Source: Hymenobacter artigasi (GTDB lineage Bacteria; Bacteroidota; Bacteroidia; Cytophagales; Hymenobacteraceae). From it: 61,493 nucleotides of DNA. The first letter of the stretch is position 1; the number at the start of each line of letters is the position of its first letter. The stretch lies in NCBI RefSeq assembly GCF_012275535.1, contig NZ_JAAVTK010000022.1, forward strand, positions 1-61,493, in the 5' to 3' direction. The notes below the pieces were generated by a model. It did no database searches. It was not told the DNA's origin and saw only the letters and a program-made list of their open reading frames with translations. The position numbers and the translations under genes are program-made. Below are positions 32,471 through 41,183 of the stretch, one piece after another.

Positions 32471-34225
32471 CTACTCAGCCGCGCCAGTTTCGGCAGAGCT
32501 GCTAGTTTCGCTCGGAGTGCCGCCTTCCGGCTTGGGGCCGCGGCTGCGGTTGCGGCCACCACGGCTGCGGCGGCGCTCGCCGTCGGCGCGGGGTTCGCTG
32601 GTTTCCCCTTCGGGCCGGGGCTCGCGGGGCGGGCGGCTTTCGCCTTCGGCGCGGGGCTCACGCGGGGGGCGCGGCTCGCCTTCGGGGCGCGGGGCACGCG
32701 GCTCACGCGGCGGGCGGGCTTCACCTTCGGGGCGCGGGGTGCGCTCGGGGCGGGGGCCCCGGTCGCGGCGCTCTTCGCCTTCCGGGCGCGGTGGGCGCTG
32801 GTAGGGCACAGTGGGGGCGTGGCCGGCATCGAGGGCCGCCAAGGCGTTTTTGGCGTTGGCGAGGCGCTCCAGGTGCTTGGGGTCTTTGGGGTCGGGGGCA
32901 TCGCGGCGGGGCTTGCCGCCATCGCGGCCACCGTCACGGCCGCCACCGCCACCTTCGCGGCGCGGGCCACGGTCACCTTCGGGGCGGGGGGGCCGGTCGC
33001 GGCTGCCACCGCCGCCACTACCGCCACGAACCGGGCGACCGCCAATTTTACCACCCAGGCCGGCGAAGCGCTTGGGGTCGAACTCGGGGGCCGGACCCAG
33101 GCCCAGCTCCTCGGTGATGGCGCGCTTTTCGAGGTCGCGCTCAATGAGCTTCTCAATCTTCAGCACCCGGTCTTGGTCCTGGTCCGAGATGAAGGTGATG
33201 GCCGTGCCTTTGGTGGCGGCGCGGGCGGTGCGGCCGATGCGGTGCACGTAGTCCTCGGCGGCGCGGGGGATGTCGTAGTTCACCACGTGGCTCAGCGAGT
33301 CGATGTCGATGCCGCGACTGAGCACGTCGGTGGCTACCAGGATGGGGAACTGCTTGTTTTTAAAAGCGCGCATGATTTCCTCGCGCTCTTCCTGGGTGCG
33401 GTCGGAGCTGATGCCGCGGGCCTCGATGCCGAGCTTGTTCACGGCTTTCACGATGCCGGCCACGGCCGCTTTCTGGCTGGTGAAGAGCACCATGCTCTGC
33501 ACATCCTGGGTTTTGATGATGTGCTCGAGGACGTAGATTTTCTGGCGGTCGAAGGCCATGTACAGCTGCTGGTCGATGCCGGCGGCGGGCTTGGACACGG
33601 CCAGGCGGATTTCCTCGGGATTGTTAAGAATCTGCTGCGAGAAGTCGCGGATTTTGCTGGGCATGGTGGCCGAGAACAGCAGCGTCTGGCGCTCCTTGGG
33701 CAGCTGGCGCACGATGTTGAAGATGTCATCACTGAAGCCCATGTCCATCATCTTATCGGCCTCGTCCAGCACCAGGTACTTAATCTGGTCGAACTTTACG
33801 TAGCCCATCTGCAGGTGCGCGATGAGGCGGCCGGGGGTGGCAATGATGATGTCGGCCCCCGAGGTGAGGGCGCGTTTCTGCTGCTCCCAGTTCTCCGATT
33901 TGCCGCCGCCATAAATGGCTATTGAGCTGGCTTCCACGTAGTAGCCGAAGCCCATTACCTGCTCGTCAATCTGGGTGGCCAGCTCGCGGGTGGGCACCAG
34001 AATGAGGGTAGTGGTGTGGCCGTGCTTGGCGTGCGAAATCTTGTCGAGCAGCGGCAGCAGGTAGGCGGCCGTTTTGCCAGTGCCGGTTTGGGCGCAGGCA
34101 ATCAGGTCTTTGCCTTCAATGATTTTAGGAATGGCCTGCTCCTGAATGGGGGTAGCCTGCTGGTAGTTCATGGCGTCGATGCCAGCGAGCAGGTCGTCGT
34201 GGAGGTTGAATTCGTGAAACGTCAA
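32471..34225 (-). CDS. DEAD-box RNA helicase, RhlE-like, with long basic tail
   Basis: A 584-residue helicase. Motifs in order: Q motif TPIQEQAIP, I AQTGTGKTAAYLLPLLD, Ia PTRELATQ, II LDEADKMMDMGF, III SATMPSK, IV-VI including VATDVLSRGIDIDSLSHVVNYD and HRIGRTARA. The core ends near 370. The tail (about 385-584) is low complexity: GGSGGGGSRDRPPRPEG, then many RPEGE, RPPREPR units and RRRSRGGRNRSRG, a disordered RNA-binding tail. Such helicases act in ribosome assembly or RNA decay, often induced by cold. A -7-like TATCTTTA lies about 80 bases upstream. Confidence 0.9.
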   Translation of the reverse strand: MTFHEFNLHDDLLAGIDAMNYQQATPIQEQAIPKIIEGKDLIACAQTGTGKTAAYLLPLLDKISHAKHGHTTTLILVPTRELATQIDEQVMGFGYYVEASSIAIYGGGKSENWEQQKRALTSGADIIIATPGRLIAHLQMGYVKFDQIKYLVLDEADKMMDMGFSDDIFNIVRQLPKERQTLLFSATMPSKIRDFSQQILNNPEEIRLAVSKPAAGIDQQLYMAFDRQKIYVLEHIIKTQDVQSMVLFTSQKAAVAGIVKAVNKLGIEARGISSDRTQEEREEIMRAFKNKQFPILVATDVLSRGIDIDSLSHVVNYDIPRAAEDYVHRIGRTARAATKGTAITFISDQDQDRVLKIEKLIERDLEKRAITEELGLGPAPEFDPKRFAGLGGKIGGRPVRGGSGGGGSRDRPPRPEGDRGPRREGGGGGRDGGRDGGKPRRDAPDPKDPKHLERLANAKNALAALDAGHAPTVPYQRPPRPEGEERRDRGPRPERTPRPEGEARPPREPRAPRPEGEPRPPREPRAEGESRPPREPRPEGETSEPRADGERRRSRGGRNRSRGPKPEGGTPSETSSSAETGAAE

Positions 34226-34315
34226 GGTTCAGCTTATTAGAGTTGTAAAAGGGCTGACCTTGATGCTTGGGCCAGCAAACCGCTTGATTTGAGGTAAAGA
34301 TACGGCCGGCGGCGC

Positions 34316-34513
34316 ACCTCACCCCCGGCCCCTCTCCCGCGGAGAGGGGTGCCTGACGATTCTCGTTGCACATGCTTTAGCTTGTGCCCTGTAGTGCCGT
34401 ATTGTGCAACAACACACAAGCTAAAGCATGTGCTACAACCTAACGTCGTCAGGCTCCCCTCTCCCTAAGGAGAGGGGCCGGGGGTGAGGTACCTCGGCTA
34501 CGCTCGGCATGAC
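34316..34513. repeat. Nested composite of three repeat families
   Basis: Outer arms of 22 perfect bases at 34316-34337 and 34469-34490 (ACCTCACCCCCGGCCCCT) belong with the 26361 family. A sub-arm GCCTGACGA pairs at 34351-34359 and 34446-34454. The centre is a different perfect inverted repeat, GCACATGCTTTAGCTTGTG at 34368-34386 and 34415-34433. Directly after it, 34491-34513 is one arm of the GTCATGCCGAGC family. Confidence 0.85.
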
Positions 34514-34545
34514 GTTCTTTGAAGCCTCCATCAGCTTCTCACCCC

Positions 34546-35292
34546 ATGCCCGCCCTCGACCGTTTCTCTGCCCAGGCCGCCGACTACGCCCGCTACCGCA
34601 TTGCTTATCCCGCCGAGCTGTACGACTGGCTGCTGCCCCAGGTAGAAAGCCGCGAGCGGGCTTGGGACTGCGCCACCGGCAACGGCCAGGTAGCGGCCGT
34701 GCTGGCCGATTCATTTATCCGGGTTGATGCCACCGACCTTAGCGACAACCAATTGGCGCAGGCCCCGCCGCGCCCCAATATCCACTACCAGCGGGCTACC
34801 GCCGAGCACACGCCCTTCCCCAACCAGCGCTTCGACCTGATTACCGTGGCCCAGGCCGTGCACTGGTTCGATGGCCCAGCCTACCACCGGGAGGTGCGCC
34901 GCGTGGCCCGGCCCGGCGCAGTGCTGGCCGAATGGGGCTACCAGCTGTGCCGCCTCGAAACCCCCGAATTAAACCAGGTGCTCGACGAGTTTCACGATGT
35001 GACCTCGGGCCCTTACTGGGACACCAACCGCCGCCACATCGAAAACGAGTACGCCGACCTGCCCTTCCCGTTTGCCGACGTGCGGCGGGCACGCTTTGCC
35101 GTGGAAAAGCACTGGATGGCCGACGACATGCTAAACTACCTGCGCACCTGGTCGGCCACGGCCAACTACGCCCGCCAGCACGCCGGAGCCGACATGGTGG
35201 CCCTGGTGGCCGAGGAGCTGACGCAACTGTGGGGTCCCCAGCCGCGCAGCATCACGTTTCCGGTTTTTGCGCGGGCCGGGCGGGTAGAATAA
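34546..35292 (+). CDS. Class I SAM-dependent methyltransferase
   Basis: A 248-residue Rossmann methyltransferase. It starts MPALDRFSAQAADYARYRIAYP, typical of the UbiE/Coq5-like Methyltransf_11 group. Motif I is AWDCATGNGQVAAVLAD, the acidic second strand is VDATDLSDNQLAQA, and FDLITVAQAVHWFDGPAYHREVRRV holds motif IV. Substrate unknown, probably a small molecule. The ATG at 34546 is 33 bases after a composite repeat. Confidence 0.85.
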   Translation: MPALDRFSAQAADYARYRIAYPAELYDWLLPQVESRERAWDCATGNGQVAAVLADSFIRVDATDLSDNQLAQAPPRPNIHYQRATAEHTPFPNQRFDLITVAQAVHWFDGPAYHREVRRVARPGAVLAEWGYQLCRLETPELNQVLDEFHDVTSGPYWDTNRRHIENEYADLPFPFADVRRARFAVEKHWMADDMLNYLRTWSATANYARQHAGADMVALVAEELTQLWGPQPRSITFPVFARAGRVE

Positions 35293-35337
35293 ATCGGCCC
35301 GGCCGGCGTTGGCGGGCCGTTCCACTTTTCCCGGCCG

Positions 35338-35670
35338 ATGAATTTACTGCTTACCCAAGTGCGCGCCACGCTGCTGTTCTACCGCAGTGTCGCCCCGTTT
35401 ATGCTGGGCGTTTCGGGCCTGTTGCTCGGAGCCGCCATGGTGTCGGCCATGCAGGAAGGCTTCACCCGCAACCTCGTGTTCCGGTTGCTGCTGCTGAAGC
35501 TGGCCACCGCGCCGGTGGTGTGGTACCTGTCGGAGCAGCTGCGGCCGGGGCAATACTGGTTTTATTTCAACCTGCATATCTCGCGCCGCCAGCTTTGGGC
35601 AAGCATGGTGGGCCTGGATGCCGCGCTGTTTCTGGGCGGTGTGGGGCTGGTGCTGGCGGTGATGTCATGA
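35338..35670 (+). CDS. Small membrane protein encoded with an ABC ATPase
   Basis: A 110-residue protein with three or four membrane helices (about 14-36, 45-62, 85-108). I do not recognise a family. The TGA stop overlaps the ATG of the ATPase gene (ATGA), so the two are co-translated and may form a complex. It is far smaller than a usual ABC permease. Confidence 0.7.
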   Translation: MNLLLTQVRATLLFYRSVAPFMLGVSGLLLGAAMVSAMQEGFTRNLVFRLLLLKLATAPVVWYLSEQLRPGQYWFYFNLHISRRQLWASMVGLDAALFLGGVGLVLAVMS

Positions 35671-36356
35671 GGAATATTGCCCCAAGTCCAACCGGCCCGC
35701 AGGTGCTGGAGGCCGACGGTATTCGCATTGCCTTTGGCGGGCGGGAGGTGTTGGCCAGCATCTATCTGCGGGTGCAAACCGGCCAGATTGTGGGCCTGCT
35801 GGGCCGCAACGGCAGCGGAAAGTCGGTACTGCTCCAAACCATTTTTGGAGCCCGCGCCGTGGCCGATGCTTCGGTGCGCGTGAACGGCCGGCGCGTGGTG
35901 CCGGCCTTCCGCCAGCCGGGCCTGCTCAACTACCTGCCGCAGGAGCCGCTATTGCCCACCTCGCTGTCGCTGGCCCGGGCGGCCCGGCTGCTGGGCGTGG
36001 ATATTGAGCGGGCCACGGCCCGGTTTCCGGAGCTGCGCCCGCAGTTTGGCCGGCGGCTGGGGGAGCTCTCGGGCGGGTCGGCGCGGCTGGTACAGGCGCT
36101 ACTGCTGCTGCACGCCAATACGGCTTTTTCCTTGTTCGATGAGCCGTTTTCGGGCGTGATGCCGGTGCACGTCGAATCCCTGGCTGAGGAAATGCAACTG
36201 ATGAAGCAGCACAAGGGCCTGCTCATCACCGACCACCGCTACGCCGAGGTGCTGCCCATCTGCGACGTGGTGTACCTGCTGCACCAGGGCCGCCTGCTGC
36301 GGCTGGATGGCGACGTGCGCGAGCTGCTGCGCGACTACGGGTATCTGGTGAGCTGA
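35667..36356 (+). CDS. ABC transporter ATP-binding protein
   Basis: A 229-residue ATPase. Walker A is GLLGRNGSGKSVLLQ, the signature is GELSGGSARLVQALLLL (LSGGS instead of LSGGQ), Walker B is AFSLFDEPFSGVMP and the switch His is ITDHRYAEV. After Walker A, LNYLPQEPLLPTSLSLARA fills the Q-loop area. The Walker B Glu follows the Asp as usual. The only partner encoded nearby is the 110-residue membrane protein. An upstream open frame overlaps the methyltransferase and is not the gene. Confidence 0.85.
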   Translation: MRNIAPSPTGPQVLEADGIRIAFGGREVLASIYLRVQTGQIVGLLGRNGSGKSVLLQTIFGARAVADASVRVNGRRVVPAFRQPGLLNYLPQEPLLPTSLSLARAARLLGVDIERATARFPELRPQFGRRLGELSGGSARLVQALLLLHANTAFSLFDEPFSGVMPVHVESLAEEMQLMKQHKGLLITDHRYAEVLPICDVVYLLHQGRLLRLDGDVRELLRDYGYLVS

Positions 36357-36403
36357 GGTTTTAGCCGTGGCGCGTAGCTTGCCGCTTTTCCAGCCTGCCT
36401 GCT

Positions 36404-37624
36404 ATGTTGTTGCCACTTCCCTTCGCCCACCTCCGCGTCCTTGAGCTCGCCTCGGTACTGGCCGGCCCGCAGGTGGGCCAGTTTTTTGCCGAGCTGGGGG
36501 CTGAAGTTCTCAAAATAGAAAGCCCCGCCGGCGACGTCACCCGCACCTGGAAAACCAGCGCCGAAACTGCTGCCACGCCAGGGGCTGAGGCATCTTCAGT
36601 GTCAGCCTATTTCTCGGCCTCCAACTGGGGCAAAAGCTCATTGGTGCTCGACTTAACCACTACCGCCGGCCAAACCGAGCTGCGCCGTCTGGTGACCTCG
36701 GCCGACATCGTGCTGGCCAGCTATAAGCCCGGCGATGCGGAGAAGCTGCGCGCCGACTACGCCACGTTATCGAAAGAAAATCCGCGCCTCATTTACGGCC
36801 ACCTCACCGGCTACGGCCCCGATAATGCCCGCGCCGGCTACGATGCCGTGCTGCAGGCCGAAGCCGGGTTCATGAACCTCAACGCCGCCGGTCCCGGCCA
36901 GCCGCCCCAAAAAATGCCCGTGGCGATGGTGGACTTGCTGGCTGCCCATCAGCTGAAGGAAGGGCTGCTCACCGCGCTGTTTCAGCGGGAGCGCACCGGG
37001 CGCGGGGCCCTGGTGCAGGTGAGCCTGCTCGATAGTGCCCTCGCGGCCCTGGCCAACCAGGCCGCCACCTATCTCGTGACCGGCCACGACCCGCAGCCGT
37101 TGGGCTCGGGCCACCCCAGCATCGTGCCCTACGGCACCGTGTACCGCGCCGCCAATGGCCGCCAGCTGGTGCTGGCCGTGGGCTCCGACGGCCAGTTCCG
37201 GCAGCTGTGCGCCGCGCTGGGCCAGTCCGGATGGGCCGTCGATGCTCGCTTTGCTACCAACGCCGCCCGCGTGGCCCATCGCGCCGAACTGGAAAACAAG
37301 CTCACCGAAGCCATTGCCGCCGTGGATGGCGACGCGCTGCTGGCCGACCTGGAGCGCCGCGCCGTGCCCGCCGGGGCCGTGCGTTCGGTGGGGGAGGCCC
37401 TGCGGTTGCCATCGGCGGCGGCAATGCTGCTGCCGACGGTTGGGTCGGGCCCGGTCGGGCTGCGCACGGTGGCGTTTCGCAGCTCGCAGTGGCCGGAGGT
37501 GGCTGAGTTGAGCGCACCTCCGGCATTGGGGACGGCAAATGCTACGGGTTTCGGCACGGTTTCGGCGGATATGGCTGAAACTACGGGTGGGGTAGGCGAC
37601 GTACCTACCCTGATGCCCAGTTGA
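36404..37624 (+). CDS. CaiB/BaiF family CoA-transferase
   Basis: A 406-residue class III CoA-transferase. The start FAHLRVLELASVLAGPQVGQFFAELGAEVLKIE is the family signature. GRGALVQVSLLDSALAAL and RAANGRQLVLAVGSDGQF follow, then AVPAGAVRSVGEAL. The catalytic Asp should lie near residue 150-165, in PVAMVDLLAAHQ, which fits. Members swap CoA between carboxylic acids (for example carnitine or oxalate). The substrate is not predictable here. Confidence 0.9.
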   Translation: MLLPLPFAHLRVLELASVLAGPQVGQFFAELGAEVLKIESPAGDVTRTWKTSAETAATPGAEASSVSAYFSASNWGKSSLVLDLTTTAGQTELRRLVTSADIVLASYKPGDAEKLRADYATLSKENPRLIYGHLTGYGPDNARAGYDAVLQAEAGFMNLNAAGPGQPPQKMPVAMVDLLAAHQLKEGLLTALFQRERTGRGALVQVSLLDSALAALANQAATYLVTGHDPQPLGSGHPSIVPYGTVYRAANGRQLVLAVGSDGQFRQLCAALGQSGWAVDARFATNAARVAHRAELENKLTEAIAAVDGDALLADLERRAVPAGAVRSVGEALRLPSAAAMLLPTVGSGPVGLRTVAFRSSQWPEVAELSAPPALGTANATGFGTVSADMAETTGGVGDVPTLMPS

Positions 37625-37742
37625 GGGCGCACGGCGGCTGCCAGCCCAATCCGGTTGCAGCTGGATAGCCCGCATCGTTGGCAAGACTACCCCATAATAC
37701 CCTGGTCCCGCCACCGTAGTGGGCGTGCAATTCTTTTCTCTC

Positions 37743-38684
37743 ATGGCCAAAAAAAACACCCCGAAACCCGTCGCTCCCAAGCTGTTCAGCCCTGCCGATG
37801 TGCCGCCGGTGCCCACCGAGCTGCCCCCGCCCGTGCCGCCGCGCAAACGAACCGCCCGCCCCACCCAGCCGGCGCGAACCAAGCCCGCCAAAGCCACTTC
37901 GGTCAAAGTCACTGCGGCTAAAGCCAACCCCGCTGCCGACGCGCTGGCGCACTCCGGGGCCACCGCCACCGACAACCGCCCCACTGCCGAGGCGGGCTCG
38001 CCCACGGAAGCCCCGGCCGACCGCCTAAACCAGATTTTTGAGGGCCTTAAGCAAAAATCCACGGCCAAGCAGGCTATTTACCGCAACACGCTGGCGGCGT
38101 TCGATTGCCTGCGGCTGGTGTCGCAGGAGCTGGTGGTGGAGCTGAGCCGCAAGCTCACGCCCCTCGATTCGAGCGTGGTTATCGAGTATCGTTCCATCAA
38201 CGACATGGAATTTCACATCCGGTTTTCGGGCGATTTGCTGGTGTTTGTGCTGCACTCCAACATCGTCACCTTTCCCGATGACTACGGCCCCATGCCCAGC
38301 AAATATGTCGAATCGGACTTCCGCCGCCGCTTCTTCGGCCACATCATGGCCTACAACTTCATGGCCGATAGCATCAAGTACCAGCGCCTGAACGACCCCG
38401 GCTATCTCGTCGGCCGCCTGCTTGTCAATATCGAAAACCACTACTTCCTCGAAGGCGTGCAGCAGCTCGAATTGCCCGATAACGACATGATTGACAATAT
38501 TATCACGCCCGATATGATGAAGCTATTCGTGGAAAGCGCCATGATTGCTGCTGTCAACAACGACCTTATCGCCCCGCCGCTGCCCGAAATCCAGAAAATC
38601 AGCGTGAAACAGAAGCTGGAAAACCAGCAGGTGAGCCGTGGCAGCAAAGTGGGCTTCAGCTTTTCGGCCCAGCAAATTATCTGA
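37743..38684 (+). CDS. Uncharacterised protein with Pro/Ala/Lys-rich N-terminus
   Basis: A 313-residue protein that I do not recognise. Residues 1 to about 95 are low complexity, rich in Pro, Ala, Lys and Thr (PPPVPPRKRTARPTQPARTK), and probably disordered. The rest is a compact domain: KQKSTAKQAIYRNTLAAFDCL, EYRSINDMEFHIRFSGDLLVFVLHSNIVTFP, FRRRFFGHIMAYNFMADSIKYQRLNDPGYLVGRLLVNIENHYFLEG, quoted only to place residues 100-240. Its stop codon lies in the arm of the repeat at 38681. No signal peptide or membrane helix. Confidence 0.7.
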   Translation: MAKKNTPKPVAPKLFSPADVPPVPTELPPPVPPRKRTARPTQPARTKPAKATSVKVTAAKANPAADALAHSGATATDNRPTAEAGSPTEAPADRLNQIFEGLKQKSTAKQAIYRNTLAAFDCLRLVSQELVVELSRKLTPLDSSVVIEYRSINDMEFHIRFSGDLLVFVLHSNIVTFPDDYGPMPSKYVESDFRRRFFGHIMAYNFMADSIKYQRLNDPGYLVGRLLVNIENHYFLEGVQQLELPDNDMIDNIITPDMMKLFVESAMIAAVNNDLIAPPLPEIQKISVKQKLENQQVSRGSKVGFSFSAQQII

Positions 38685-38823
38685 ACCGCAGATTCGTCGG
38701 ATTTTGTGGACGATGATATCACCAGAAAAGGCTGCCATTTGGCAGCCTTTTCTGATAACAGTGAGTAGTCATTCTTGGAGCTGGATTTAGTCGTCCACAG
38801 AATCCGACGAATCCGCGTTTCAG
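38681..38823. repeat. Inverted repeat spanning both stop codons of convergent genes (GATTCGTCGGATTTTG family)
   Basis: Arms of 33 bases at 38681-38713 and 38791-38823 match at 30 positions. Each arm includes the TGA stop of the gene running into it (38682-38684 plus strand, 38822-38820 minus strand). A terminator hairpin sits in the middle. Confidence 0.85.
38724..38753. terminator. Bidirectional terminator
   Basis: AGAAAAGGCTGCCA pairs perfectly with TGGCAGCCTTTTCT around a two-base loop. It ends both convergent genes. Confidence 0.85.
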
Positions 38824-39794
38824 ATACCGTAGCCCACCTTCTGGCGCACCTTAGCCAGCACGCTGGCACCGTACTCCTGCGCCCGCCTGGCACCAATGGC
38901 TAGCGCCGCGTCCAGCTCGGGCAGGTTATTCATGTAGAAATCAAACCGCTCGCGCTCCACGGCAAAACGGCGCAGAATCAACTCATACAGTTCTTTTTTG
39001 GCGTGGCCGTAGCCGTAACCGCCAGCCAGGTAGTTGGCGCGCATCGTCTCAATCTCGGCGGGCGAGGCCAGCAGCGAGTACAGCTTGAACGTCACATCCG
39101 TGTCCGGATTCTTGGGCGCTTCGAGCGGCGTGCTGTCCGAAACAATGGTTTTGATGGCCTTCAACAGTTCCTTCTCAGGCAGGAAGATGTCGATAGTGTT
39201 GCCGTAGCTCTTGCTCATCTTGGCCCCGTCGGTGCCGGGAATGGTCATCAGCTCGGCATCGACGCGGGCCTGGGGCTCCACGAGCGTCTCGCCGTAGCGG
39301 CTGTTGAAGGCTTTGGCAATGTCGCGGGCAATTTCGAGGTGCTGAATCTGGTCTTTGCCCACGGGCACGATTTCGGCATCGTAGAGCAGGATGTCGGCCG
39401 CCATCAGCACGGGGTAGGTGAAGAGGCCGGCGTTCACGTCCGACAGCTTGTCGCTCTTGTCCTTGAAGCTGTGCGCGTTGGCCAGCATGGGGTAGGGCGT
39501 GAAACAGCTCAGGTACCAGGTCAGCTCCGTTACCTGCGGCACGTCGGACTGCCGGTAGAACAGGTTTTTTTCGGTGTCGAAGCCGCAGGCCAGCCACGCG
39601 GCGGCCACGGCGTAGGTGTTGGCGCGCAGCACGGCGGGGTCGCGCACGGTGGTGAGCGAGTGCAGGTCGGCAATAAAATACAGCGAGTCGTTGGCCGGGT
39701 TTTTCGACAGCTCGATGGCGGGCAGGATGGCCCCGAGCAGGTTGCCGAGGTGCGGCCGGCCAGTGCTCTGGATGCCGGTAAGGATGCGGGACAT
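38820..39794 (-). CDS. trpS: Tryptophanyl-tRNA synthetase
   Basis: A 324-residue class I synthetase. TGIQSTGRPHLGNLLGAI holds the HIGH equivalent, GKDQIQHLEIARDIAKAFN the tryptophan pocket, and GAKMSKSYGNTIDIFL the KMSKS loop. Length and motif order match bacterial TrpRS. The start is the ATG at 39794. The stop lies in an inverted-repeat arm. Confidence 0.95.
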   Translation of the reverse strand: MSRILTGIQSTGRPHLGNLLGAILPAIELSKNPANDSLYFIADLHSLTTVRDPAVLRANTYAVAAAWLACGFDTEKNLFYRQSDVPQVTELTWYLSCFTPYPMLANAHSFKDKSDKLSDVNAGLFTYPVLMAADILLYDAEIVPVGKDQIQHLEIARDIAKAFNSRYGETLVEPQARVDAELMTIPGTDGAKMSKSYGNTIDIFLPEKELLKAIKTIVSDSTPLEAPKNPDTDVTFKLYSLLASPAEIETMRANYLAGGYGYGHAKKELYELILRRFAVERERFDFYMNNLPELDAALAIGARRAQEYGASVLAKVRQKVGYGI

Positions 39795-39813
39795 GGATAA
39801 TTAGAAGTGTGAA

Positions 39814-40413
39814 TTAATGGCCTGCCTGATTAGCGCGACGCACGTATTCGGGGAAATTTTCAAAGGTGGCTGTGCCGGATTTAACGGCTTGCTGTAGCTC
39901 AGGCCAGCGGGACAGTTCTTCGGCCAGGTCCTGGCGGTCATCCTTGCTCCATTTCTTGAAAGCATTCGGGCCTAATATAAACTCTTTATCGCCCCGGCGG
40001 CGTAGCAGGTATGTGGCAAAGGAAACCGTTGTGCTCCCAATGGGTTCGGCGGTATGAAAAAGGGCCAGTTGCAGGTAGCCGGAAGTGTCGGCGTATTCGA
40101 TGAACGTGTTTTCGGCGTGATAACTGTGTACGCCAAATTCAAAATCGAAATTCCCGGCAGGAACCAGCGTGTGACTGTTGATGGTGAAAGACCTAACTTC
40201 TTTGGCTGAAAATTGAAGATTGTTGCCAACGTATAAGGTGGTTTCACCACGCGTACGGAAGCTCAGCTTGCCCTCTCCCACAGAACCATTGGCCAAGGTA
40301 TATGAACCAGGACCACGCAAATAGTCAACGATATAAGACGTGAAAAACCCGTGCGCTATGCTGCCGCAGGTGACCAAAAAACCAGCAGTTACAATGAGGA
40401 TTTTTTTTCGCAT
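39814..40413 (-). CDS. Hypothetical exported protein
   Basis: A 199-residue protein beginning MRKKILIVTAGFLVTCGSIAHGF, a signal peptide or single membrane anchor. The Cys in VTCGS could be lipidated, although the lipobox is poor. The rest is a beta-rich domain (GEGKLSFRTRGETTLYVGNNLQF, AGNFDFEFGVHSYHAENTF) with a charged C-terminal helix region (KKWSKDDRQDLAEELSRWPELQQ). The first codons contain an A8 tract. I recognise no family. Confidence 0.6.
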   Translation of the reverse strand: MRKKILIVTAGFLVTCGSIAHGFFTSYIVDYLRGPGSYTLANGSVGEGKLSFRTRGETTLYVGNNLQFSAKEVRSFTINSHTLVPAGNFDFEFGVHSYHAENTFIEYADTSGYLQLALFHTAEPIGSTTVSFATYLLRRRGDKEFILGPNAFKKWSKDDRQDLAEELSRWPELQQAVKSGTATFENFPEYVRRANQAGH

Positions 40414-40424
40414 AGCACACAAAA

Positions 40425-41171
40425 TTATACGCTCACATTTTCCACGGCCTCTTCCTGAAGCTCGGTGGTTTCTTCCTGGCCCAGGTACCTATCAATCAGA
40501 AAATGTGCTAGGTAGAGCACCGGCGTGAGCAGAATAGCCGCCGCAAATTTGTACCAGTAGTTGGTGTTGGCCACTGAAATAACCTGGTCCATTGTCCAGT
40601 TACCGAACACGTAAAAAGCCACGTATAGCACCACAAACGAATCCACCAGCTGCGAAATCAGCGTTGAGCCCGTGGCGCGCAGCCAGATATAGCGCCCGCC
40701 CGTGGCCTTGCGAATGGCCTCAAAAATAGTTGCATCCAGGACCTGCCCCACTCCAAATGCCACAATCGAGCCCGTGATAATGCCCAGGCCCTGCCGGAAA
40801 ATGCTCTGGTAGGCAAAGTCGATATTGAAGGGTCGGCCCTCGTTATCGGTCTTGTTCACATCGAGCCAGAAATCGGCCGGGGGCAGCTTGGTGGTGAGGT
40901 AAATAACCCCGAACGCGAACAGGATGAGCACCACCGTGAGGTAGCTGATGCGCAGCACGCCGGCCTTGCCGAAATACTCGTTGATGATGTCCGTGGTCAC
41001 GAAAACCACCGGCCAGATGAGCACGCCCGCCGTGAGGTTGCCGGGCAGCCCCATCAGCTTGTCGGCCGAGAAAATTTTGACGCCGATGATTTCGGCCAGC
41101 AGCGCATTCACCAGGAAAATTCCGCTGAGGACGAGGTAAAGCTGCTGTTTTTTATGGGCAAAGGTGTTCAT
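40425..41171 (-). CDS. Queuosine precursor transporter (YhhQ/VUT family)
   Basis: A 248-residue membrane protein with six or more helices. The family pattern is present: LLAEIIGVKIF in helix 1, VVFVTTDIINEYFGKAGVLR, and GSTLISQLVDSFVVLYVAFYV. YhhQ imports queuine precursors (preQ0/preQ1) used to modify tRNA. It starts 12 bases before the rnz stop (on the same strand), so the two may be co-transcribed with rnz first. Confidence 0.9.
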   Translation of the reverse strand: MNTFAHKKQQLYLVLSGIFLVNALLAEIIGVKIFSADKLMGLPGNLTAGVLIWPVVFVTTDIINEYFGKAGVLRISYLTVVLILFAFGVIYLTTKLPPADFWLDVNKTDNEGRPFNIDFAYQSIFRQGLGIITGSIVAFGVGQVLDATIFEAIRKATGGRYIWLRATGSTLISQLVDSFVVLYVAFYVFGNWTMDQVISVANTNYWYKFAAAILLTPVLYLAHFLIDRYLGQEETTELQEEAVENVSV

Positions 41172-41183
41172 TGAGAAGGCAGA

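Noticed and set aside
32465..33925. Open frame of 486 codons opposite the DEAD helicase
   Set aside because: It is an artefact of the Arg/Pro/Gly-rich tail read backwards, giving Ala/Gly/Phe strings. The helicase motifs on the minus strand are intact.
34932..35666. 245-codon extension upstream of the ABC ATPase
   Set aside because: It overlaps the methyltransferase and the small membrane protein in another frame. The ATGA overlap at 35667 gives a natural start.
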